From Epiperipatus broadwayi (lineage: Eukaryota; Onychophora; Udeonychophora; Euonychophora; Peripatidae), in NCBI GenBank assembly GCA_028023455.1, contig JAQFVV010000284.1, forward strand, positions 96,001-160,000: a stretch of DNA of 64,000 nt, in the 5' to 3' direction. Below the pieces are notes generated by a model that saw nothing but the letters and a program-made list of their open reading frames with translations, did not search any database and was not told the origin of the DNA. The translations under genes and the position numbers were made by a program. Below, in pieces: positions 56,150-64,000 of this stretch; within the stretch, counting starts at the first letter, position 1; every line of letters begins with the position of its first letter.

Positions 56150-56545
56150 TTTTATTTTAATTGAAATGTATTCTTTGTATATTATAAATCACGCATCTGT
56201 GGGCATATATATGTAAACCATAGTAGCAATTTGAATTTTGAATAGTAATTATGTAAATCACAAATGTAATAATTATTTTATGACAATTGAAATGTATTCT
56301 TTGTATATTATAAATTGTGTATCTGTGCACACATATATGTAAATTAATGTAAGAATTTAAATTTTGAATAGTAATTATGTAAATCACAAATGTAATAATT
56401 ATTTCATGTTTAAGTGAAATGTCTTCATCATATATTATAAAATGCACATCTGTGTACTGGTATATGTATGCATTTATAGATACCCATTAAGAAATAATGT
56501 AGTTAGTGTAATAATTTGAAATTTTGTAATAATCTTATAAATTAC
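56150..56545. repeat. Tandem repeat, ~125-bp unit, about three copies
   Basis: Units start with AATTGAAATGTATTCTTTGTATATTATAAA near 56158 and 56285, and in variant form near 56410. Each contains GCATCTGTG and the ATATATGTAA block, followed by TTTTGAATAGTAATTATGTAAATCACAAA. Unit length is 124-127 bp. Confidence 0.85.
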
Positions 56546-57317
56546 AGAGTGATGACTTTATTATTGTGTATTTTTCAAAATCAGAACCCTTATAAAACCT
56601 AAATTCGTTTTTATTGTTATTAATAAACTTATTTAATTGTCTAAAAATGATTTCCATCATCTCTTGGTCACATACAGTAATAGAGCTTGTGTTCTCTGAG
56701 CTAGATTCAAGCACGGGATGAATATATAAATGGGGATGTATAATTAATGCTTTGGGGCATCCAGAGATGATCAATCATCATCCTGGTTGGTGCAAAAGAG
56801 GATATTCTTTAAAGCCGATGCACTATTATTTTTTATTTTACTTTAATCTTATTAAAAATTTAAGTTTTAGTTGGCCAGTATATTAATGGTACTAAGTGGC
56901 CTGAGCATTGATGATGATCAGCATATTTTAATGTCCCAGCATTATTGTGTGATTTTTGTGTATTTTAATGGATGGGCACTAAGCTGGTGCATCCAAGTTA
57001 TGTTTAAATAATTGCCCAAGGTGGCAAAGGTTCAATAGTTAGCCCAGTCTAAAGAAGACCCACGTTAAATCCAGCCACAAGATGGACTGTTGATTTATTG
57101 TACTGATTTATTTTAATTATTGATCATTCATGATGATGAATGTTATTTTACTTTTACTGATACTTACTTATTATAATGCTGGTTGAATTTATAATTATGC
57201 TTTTAGTAGCTGGCTGATCTCTCAATGTTCTCATAAATTCTCTAATCTCATTTTATTATTAAATATCTCATTACTTAAATATATTTTTGTAAATATTTCA
57301 TTTTAAATGAACTGGGA

Positions 57318-57444
57318 GTGATGATGGTTTTCCATCAACCAGTTTCAACCAATTTCCTTCCATTTTTTTGTATTTACTTGGGGTTGATGATGATTTTTCA
57401 TCATCCCAGGTTCACTTCCTTAACACCCACCCTATCCCATTACA

Positions 57445-57448
<4 letters not shown>
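57318..57448. repeat. Short direct repeat GGTT(G)ATGATGATTTTCATCA
   Basis: Two ~65-bp copies (GATGATGGTTTTCCATCA... near 57318 and GATGATGATTTTTCATCA... near 57386) sit just left of a TA tract. GGGATAGGGT occurs right of the tract near 57512 and in inverted form left of it (ACCCTATCCC near 57430). Confidence 0.6.

Positions 57449-57508
<60 letters not shown>
57449..57508. repeat. (TA)n microsatellite
   Basis: About 60 bp of TA, flanked by short inverted copies of GGGATAGGGT. Confidence 0.97.
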
Positions 57509-57511
<3 letters not shown>

Positions 57512-57529
57512 AGGGGATAGGGTAGATAT

Positions 57530-57640
57530 ATAAAACCAGGCACTCTTCACAAACCTGGGAGCTTAATTGTAAGTATAGAGGATTTGAACTCAGATTTTCA
57601 AGCACCTTCAACTATCCACACTATCTCATACAACTGAAAC
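57530..57640 (-). repeat. tRNA-derived SINE-like sequence
   Basis: On the minus strand GTGGATAGTTGAAGG resembles a pol III A box (TRGYNNARNNGG type). GAGTTCAAATCC, about 35 bp downstream, resembles a B box (GGTTCGAATCC type). Spacing suits a tRNA-derived promoter. It lies ~25 bp downstream, in its own sense, of the hammerhead at 57665-57729. Confidence 0.45.
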
Positions 57641-57664
57641 ATATGACCACACACATGTAGAAAA

Positions 57665-57729
57665 GATTAACAATCACCAATATACATATTTCATGCTAAA
57701 CCAGCACTCATCAGTTGGTCCAGATTATC
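57665..57729 (-). ncRNA. Well-formed type I hammerhead ribozyme beside a SINE-like promoter
   Basis: On the minus strand: outer stem I with AAUC paired to GAUU and ACCAA paired to UUGGU around a small internal loop. Core CUGAUGA at 57714-57708. Stem II GUGCU-GGUUU-AGCAU (4 Watson-Crick pairs plus G-U next to the core). GAAA at 57692-57689, then stem III AUA-UG-UAU followed by the cleavage A and stem I. All conserved core bases are present. The short stem III is typical of animal type I hammerheads that work best as dimers. Predicted cleavage is after the A preceding UUGGU. Confidence 0.65.
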
Positions 57730-57744
57730 ATCTCCCACACATAT

Positions 57745-59843
57745 ATATAATCAATGCTCAGTTTATATTAAGATAGCAAATCTTCATTCTTTAATGGACA
57801 GGCTTCAATCCACTGTAACCTCCAACTTTTCAGCCATCCATATCATTGAAAATCTGATGATAAAAAAATCTATGTTATTAATACATGCATCCATATATCC
57901 ATTCATTGTTTCAGTATAATATGAATATTTAAATTCCAAGCAATTATTAAAAATATATAACGTAATATTTAAAACAATTTAAATTACCTATGTGACTAAA
58001 CAATATTATTACCACATTTAGATGTCTTCTGTTCTCCAATACATAATAATATAAATAATCATAAATTCCATTCACACAGCACTCATTATAAAATAACATT
58101 CTTTAAAATAAATGTTTCCAAAAAAACCTTAAAAAATTAATAAATTATTTTAAAATTATGATTGTGGTAATCAAAAGTGTCTACTAATGCAACTTATCTA
58201 ATATAATCTAAAAGTAAGTTTTAATTGTAGTGTTAATATTCTCTTTTTTAAAAAAAATACACATAAAAACTAATAATAAAATTCAAAGTTATGTATTTCT
58301 TCTCTTCACATATGTTTTTATATGTTTTTATTTAATAATTCTGCAAATAAGTTAGGAGTTGTGTGGTCGCTAGGCAATAGTCATTGTTCAAAATTTTTCT
58401 CTCTCACAGTTTTCTCCTCTTCAGTGCGTAAAAATAACAACAACAAAAAAGTAATTGTCAATTTTTTTAAAAAAATATGGAAAAATCATGAAAATTATTA
58501 TCTATCCTGTTGTTAAAAGGTATTCATATAGTCTCTTTCTGCAAATATTCTCCAGGATAACAATAATTTATTTATTAACACTTGACATATTTATTTCAGG
58601 TAGGTAAATTCATTTCCTCCATGCATGTAAATCCAACTTCTTAGGTGATAAGTGAATCATTCACAGTCATATTTATTAAATATGTAATTCCAGAATAAAA
58701 ATGCATCTTTCTATTTTAAAACTTATATTGCAATGAAGCACAATAAGGCAGCAAATAAATTAATTCAGGTTGTTTTAATATTAAAATTTATTTATTCCTG
58801 ATAAAATACATTTTCTTCCATTAACCATTTTTCTGTTGTTTTTTTTTTTTAAAATGCAGCAATTAAAGTAGTAGTTAATCATATTTTAACATTCACTTAT
58901 TTCATATAGCATTTTAGCAACTATATTTTACTTTTATATAATTTATCTTCAAAATATCTTGCTTCACAAGTCCAAATATAAAATTCATTTTAAAGATAAA
59001 TATTATTAAAACTGTAATTATTCAAAGATAATGATATAAATATTATGAAAAGGATGCTATAATTTATAGCTCATCTCCAATGTCTTTTAAAATTCACAAG
59101 TAAATTGTGTTTCCATCTTTTCCAATAATTTCTATCAAAATAATAAATTTTAAGTTTTTTAACTTTACAAATGCAGATGTAGTCATTTTATATACCATAT
59201 CTCTAGATAATAACTATATATAATTTTGAAGTCCTTCATGCAAACAAATATTTAAATTCTCATACAACATTGGTAAAACCATATTTCCATGAACTCTTTG
59301 GTTTTTTGTCTCTGATCCTCTCATACAGAAGATTATAAATTTTTGCTCCATAAATTACTAATGAATTTCAATCAAGTTTCAGAATAGATTATCAATAGGA
59401 AATTTGGTGGATTTATTCACACATATTGTTGAACTAAATATTATTTTTTTATCCTTTTGACTGCAATTAATTTTTTTTATATATCACAAACCTATGGTAA
59501 TAAAGATACACATTAACAAAAAATTATCAACTACAATAACTAATTACACCCTGTACTTATACCTATTTTTTAAAAAAAAGATTTGATTAGACAAAATAGA
59601 GTCAGACAACAAACTAATTTACATATCCAATTAAAAAGTTTTAAAATTGAAAATAACATAATGAGTCACCATTTAAATAATAAATATAAGAAATTTTTAA
59701 TACTTAATTTTTTTAATAATACCATTTAACCAAACAAAATCTTTTAAAATAAGATATTTTATTAATACTTTATTAATTTATTAAATTTTAATCCAACATT
59801 TATTTTAATGTATTCATTTTAGCTTACATTTATTAGTTTAAAA
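57745..59843. other. AT-rich interval, nothing recognised
   Basis: No coding or repeat structure is persuasive. The frame at 58322-58516 is motif-free. Confidence 0.45.
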
Positions 59844-61992
59844 GGTTGTGATCTGATCCTTCATGTCAGCCACAGGATGGCACTATTTCTAGCTAAATTT
59901 CTAGAAATATGCCATTTCCATGGCCACACACAAGCCTTTAAGCATTCTTTCTACAATAAATCATAGAAATATTGTTAACTTGGAGTTAAGCCTTCTTTCT
60001 ATGATAAACCCTAAAAAGAATGTTAACTCGGCTTAGCAGCTAATGGTGTGGCTTTTTCTGTAGTTGTTTGTGTCATGCACTACATCGTAATGCTGTGTTA
60101 TGTATTTTATGTAACAATATTGTACGAGGGTGTGTTAAGTTGATCATGCCAATTTTTTAAATTTTCATTGAGGCCTTTTTTTAATACAAATTAGTGTACT
60201 GTTACTTTTTAAAAATTTTAACAGTGTCATGATTGTTACTCATAAAACTGTAAGCCTCCTAAATTCTCTATTAGGGTGGGGTAGCTGAATTTTTTGGACG
60301 ATCATGCTTTGAGTCATGTTTTAGCAAGAAATTTTCCAAGACCAAGAATATGGGTTAATTCAAACACAGAAAACTTGTAAAGATAGAAATTTCCAGACAT
60401 GGAAGCTGGCTCTGGAAAATTTCTACAGCAGAAAAACATCCTTCTTATAGAAAAGATATGATTGTGTGGCAAATATATGCAGACTTGTGGTCCAAAAACA
60501 TCTTTTGACTATCATTTGTAAGTCTCGTTGTTGCTGATGGAAATGTTCACTTTGTAAAGGGCAGCTTGTTTGAGGGATTCCAAATGACCTTCATCAAATG
60601 TCAAATAAATGTAACTTAAATTTTTATTTAAACATACATCCCTTCTCCCAATAATTGTTGTCGGAAATCAAATGTAAAATAAAAGAAGTAACTAAAATTT
60701 ATATTTAAACATACCCCCCCAAAAAAAACCAGTTCTCCCAGTAATTAATTGTTGTTGGCAATCAAATATAAAATAAAAGTAATGTAAATTATTTTTTAAT
60801 CATATAGAAAAAAACCCTCCCACTAATTGTTGTCAATCAAATGTAAACCAATAAAAGTATGACCGTAAATTATTATTTAAACGTAACCCAAATTACTATT
60901 TGAACATACACCAAAAAAGACTCTCTTGTCAATAAAAATTAAAGAAACAACTATTATTGTCCCATTGTCAAAAATATTATTTGTGAAATTAAAATAATTT
61001 ATAAACGAAAGAAAGTCTAATCGGTTGTCAATCAAATGTAACCAATAAAAGTAACTTAAATTTTTAATTAAACATACACAAAAAAACCTTTTCTCCCAAT
61101 AATTTCTGTCAGGAATCAAATGTAAAATAAAAGTAATGTAAATTATTATTTAATCATAACCCCAAAACACCCCTCCCACTAATTCTTGTCAATCAAATGT
61201 ACACCACTAAAAGTAATGTAAACTATTATTTAAACATACATCCCTTCTCCCAATAATTGTTGTCGAAAATCATACACAATAAAAACACCCCTCCCAATAA
61301 TTATTGTCAAACAAATGTAAACCAATAACAGTAAGACTGTAAATTATTATTTAAACATAACCAAAATTACTATTTGAACATACACCAAAAAACACCCTCT
61401 TGTCAATAAAAATTAAAGAAACAACTATTATTGTCCCATTGTCAAAAATATTATTTGGGAAACCAAAATAATTTATAAATGAAAGAAAGTCAAATTGGTT
61501 GTCAATCAAATGTAACCAATAAATTTAACTTAAATTTTTATTTAAACATACACACACACACAAAAAAAAAACACTTCTCCCAAATAATTGTTGTTGGCAA
61601 TCAAATGTAAAAATAAAATTAACATAAATTATTATATAATCGTACACAAAAACACCCCTCCCACTAATTGTTATCGGCAATCAAATGTAAATCAATAAAA
61701 GTAATGTAAATTATTATTTAAAGATACATAAAAAAAACATTCTCTCTTTAATTTTGTCAATCAAATTTTAAAAAACAATAATACTATTTTAAAAACACAA
61801 ATTACTATTGAACATGCATTGTCAAAAATATGATTGGGAAAAATAATTTAAAAACAAAAGAAAGTTAAATTTGTAAACAAAAAAAAAAGTCAATATTAAT
61901 AGAGAATCGCTAGCCTGGGAACGTTATATTAATGTGTTTTTGGTTAGAAATAGCGTCATCCCATGGCTGACAAGAAGGATCAGATCACAACC
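59844..61992. mobile_element. Non-autonomous DNA element with ~54-bp terminal inverted repeats
   Basis: The left end GGTTGTGATCTGATCCTTC... and the complement of the right end GGTTGTGATCTGATCCTTC... match over ~54 bp (59844-59897 and 61939-61992) with about seven differences. Flanks GTTTAAAA and ATTTAAAA form a probable 8-bp target duplication with one mismatch. This favours a hAT-like family, but no transposase is present. Inside are ~700 bp of unique sequence and ~1.3 kb of minisatellite. Confidence 0.75.
60595..61870. repeat. Minisatellite with higher-order structure inside the inverted-repeat element
   Basis: Degenerate ~75-80 bp units contain AATCAAATGTAAA-(C/A)-AATAAAAGTAA, AATTATTATTTAAACATACA, and a C/A-rich ACCCCTCCCAATAATTGTTGTC. 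A larger block, including TTACTATTTGAACATACACC and AACAACTATTATTGTCCCA, recurs at 60846 and 61321 with a ~475-bp period. Confidence 0.8.
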
Positions 61993-62439
61993 ATTTAAAA
62001 TAACATTAAAAATTAAATAATGTTTATTTTAGATTTATTTTATTATATTCAAATGTTTCCATTCTATGAATAATTTTAGAAAGTAATTAAAAACTTTCTC
62101 TGAATTAATGTCAGTATTACACACACAGTGCCAATTGTGTGATATGCTTTTCAAGACAAATGTTGCAATTTTTGAATCTTACTATATGCAATAAATTTAA
62201 ATGAATATTTAATTACAAAAAGTAAAATATATTACAAAATATTATATATAATACTGAAAATTTAGAATAATAAATTTTATTATTTTTAACTATAAATAAA
62301 ATTAAAACATTTGCTACACCATAAAATATCAAAACTTATTAAATAATTATTAAATAGTTTAAATCTATTTTAAGGATAGATTTCGTAATTTATTCAACTA
62401 TATTTAATATTATATTGTGAGCTTAAAGCATTTTGTTTT

Positions 62440-62936
62440 AAGAGTGTGAAGCTATTAATTTTTCCTGCTCTCTAATCAAAGTGCTTTAGATTGACCTATA
62501 TCATTAGAAAATAGATTGAAGTTAAGAGTCTTTTAAAGTTGTTAATCTTGTGTTAAGATTTGTAGTGGTCCCTACTGTCATATTTAGGTGCATAATCTTA
62601 AGGTTATAGCCTTAATATATATTATGTAATGAGTATGCACTTTATAAATTTATCAATTACATCTTTAAATTGTTTTAAAAGATATCTAATTATAAAAGCT
62701 TCACACTGACTCGTTGTGAATCAAAAGATTTCACATAGTTTGCATAGAAATTCAGAACTTAATCAGTAAAGTAGTTAATAGATTCATGCTTTCAAGTCAA
62801 AATGCTTTAGATTAACCTATATAACTAGAAAATACGTTGAAGATAAGAGTGGCTGCTCTTGTCTTTTAATGTTGTTAATCTTGTGTTAAGATTTATAGAG
62901 GTCCTTACTGTCATATCTAGGTGCATAGTGTTAAGG
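62440..62936 (-). repeat. Duplicated 3' segment next to the LINE (~315-bp spacing)
   Basis: GTGCTTTAGATTGACCTATAT...GTTATAGCCTTAATATA (62480-62618) recurs at 62800-62950 with substitutions. The second copy abuts the LINE frame, so the first is probably a duplicate of its 3' untranslated region. Confidence 0.6.
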
Positions 62937-64000
62937 TTATAGCCATAATATAAATAGTTGTCTTATATATCTGTTTTCTATTGGAGGTGGAGTATCTGTG
63001 GATGTAATTGGAAAGAAACTTTTGATATTAGGATAAAACTTCATAAGTCTCGTAATCTTATTAATTGCTCTTTGCACATAAAAGGTTGAAATATTATGTA
63101 ATGATAGACCATTGGGCTTTAAATGTTTGTCTATGTTTTTAATGCTTATTGAAACCATCTTTTTTCCCCAAGTCAACTTTATGCAAAATAAATTGATTTC
63201 ATTTATGAATGTGTTGGTATATTTTATGACTGGAGAATAGTAGTTGATCTTTTGGAAAAACAGCATTTTAATTAAAGATATTCTTGCCTGTAATGAAAGA
63301 TATGCTTTTGAGAGTAAATTAATCATTTTTCCAATTGACTCCAAAAGTTGATTTTGAATAATTGTTTGCATATCATTATATATTTTATTTAAAGGAAACC
63401 AAAAAAACTCATAGAATATGCTTTACATATAGATTCAACCTTTTCCCCTGTATAAATGCACCAAGTAGAAGACTTGTCCCTGTTGAAATCAAGGAAGACT
63501 TAACAACGAACTCATCAAGATTTAAAAAAAACCCTTGGGAGAAATTTTTTAGATGGTAGAAAAAACACTATGTCATCTACGTACATAATGTGTTTAATCG
63601 TTGTATTGATACATGGAACAAAAATTTCAGGTAATTTCTTTTGTATTTTTAAAAAAAAGAGGATTTATGTAGTTAATAAATAGTGAGGCACTTCATAGTG
63701 ATCATAGTGTAATTGAATTCTGAGAAGTGAATCCTGACATTGTTTTTCTATTAAGCATAATGTGTACTTCTCTATTTAGTAATAAATTAGCCAAAATATT
63801 TATGATTGAAGGTTTAATGTTTTGTGATGAAAGAACATATAAAAGTCTCTCAATGGGAACAGGGTCAAATGCTGCTTCAATGTGTAACTGGATGACAATA
63901 GGAGCTGATTTCCTGCCTTGATAAATTTCATTCAAAATCATCCATAGATTACTCTAGCTTACACTGAGTGGAAATACTGTATGGAGAGTTTTGCCTGTTT
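62937..64000 (-). mobile_element. LINE (non-LTR retrotransposon) reverse transcriptase, 3' part, decayed, runs off the window
   Basis: Read leftward from the right edge, the frame 63702-63941 encodes IQLHIEAAFDPVPIERLLYV and SIINILANLLLNREVHIML, the RT region with the D(x)EAAFDSV-type motif. The frame 62937-63371 encodes LSLQARISLIKMLFFQKINY and a K..GLSLHNISTFYVQRAINK stretch, matching the post-RT thumb region of L1-like or related LINEs. The catalytic FxDD segment lies between in broken frame (MSSTYIM... near 63.57 kb suggests an altered YVDD box). The start lies beyond 64000. Confidence 0.8.

Overview
This is an AT-rich, intron-dense-looking piece of an animal nuclear genome, most likely an invertebrate and perhaps a mollusc or other lophotrochozoan. 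The evidence is dinucleotide and trinucleotide microsatellites up to ~250 bp, decayed Penelope-like (PLE), Ty3/gypsy and LINE retroelements, tRNA-derived sequence, and two short spliced-looking exons. There is no bacterial-style gene organisation. The organism assignment is inference; no marker gene identifies it. LAYOUT: 1-6902 is a decayed LTR retroelement (end of the 5' LTR, gag-like coiled-coil region, integrase C-terminal remnants, complete 3' LTR). 6903-12636 is AT-rich with weak antisense coding remnants at 9.9-11.9 kb. A candidate host exon lies at 12637-12772 and its phase-compatible partner at 24212-24330. The ~11.4 kb between them, presumably an intron, holds three PLE remnants (15.2-16.7 kb +, 19.4-21.1 kb -, 22.7-23.8 kb +), a ~1.1 kb dispersed repeat and a near-perfect palindrome. 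24.48-28.76 kb is an almost full-length but stop-ridden Ty3/gypsy pol and gag on the minus strand. 32.67-35.29 kb is a second copy of the 1.1 kb repeat, split by a hammerhead-ribozyme array. 35.30-38.36 kb is a G+C-richer block bounded by TA repeats. 39.8-46.5 kb holds two tandem copies of a divergent PLE, the second split by a second hammerhead-ribozyme array. 50.6-51.5 kb is a third tandem/inverted array. 57.3-57.75 kb carries a hammerhead next to a tRNA-like promoter. 59.84-61.99 kb is a terminal-inverted-repeat element filled with minisatellite. 62.4-64.0 kb is a LINE on the minus strand. MAIN POINT: two arrays of ~405 and ~413 bp units (32.7-34.3 kb and 43.5-45.9 kb) carry, once per unit, a compact type I hammerhead self-cleaving ribozyme motif: CUGAUGA, a short stem II, GAAA, a palindromic stem III ending in a cleavable UC, and a 6-bp stem I. 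Stem I differs between the two families by a compensatory base-pair change. This is the architecture of animal retrozymes, small non-autonomous elements proposed to move with PLE machinery. Here one array sits inside a PLE gene, and both arrays begin or end in TA dinucleotide repeats. A third, better-formed hammerhead at 57.7 kb lies beside tRNA-like A and B boxes, recalling the schistosome Sm-alpha hammerhead SINEs. No intact autonomous element and no complete host gene is visible in the window.
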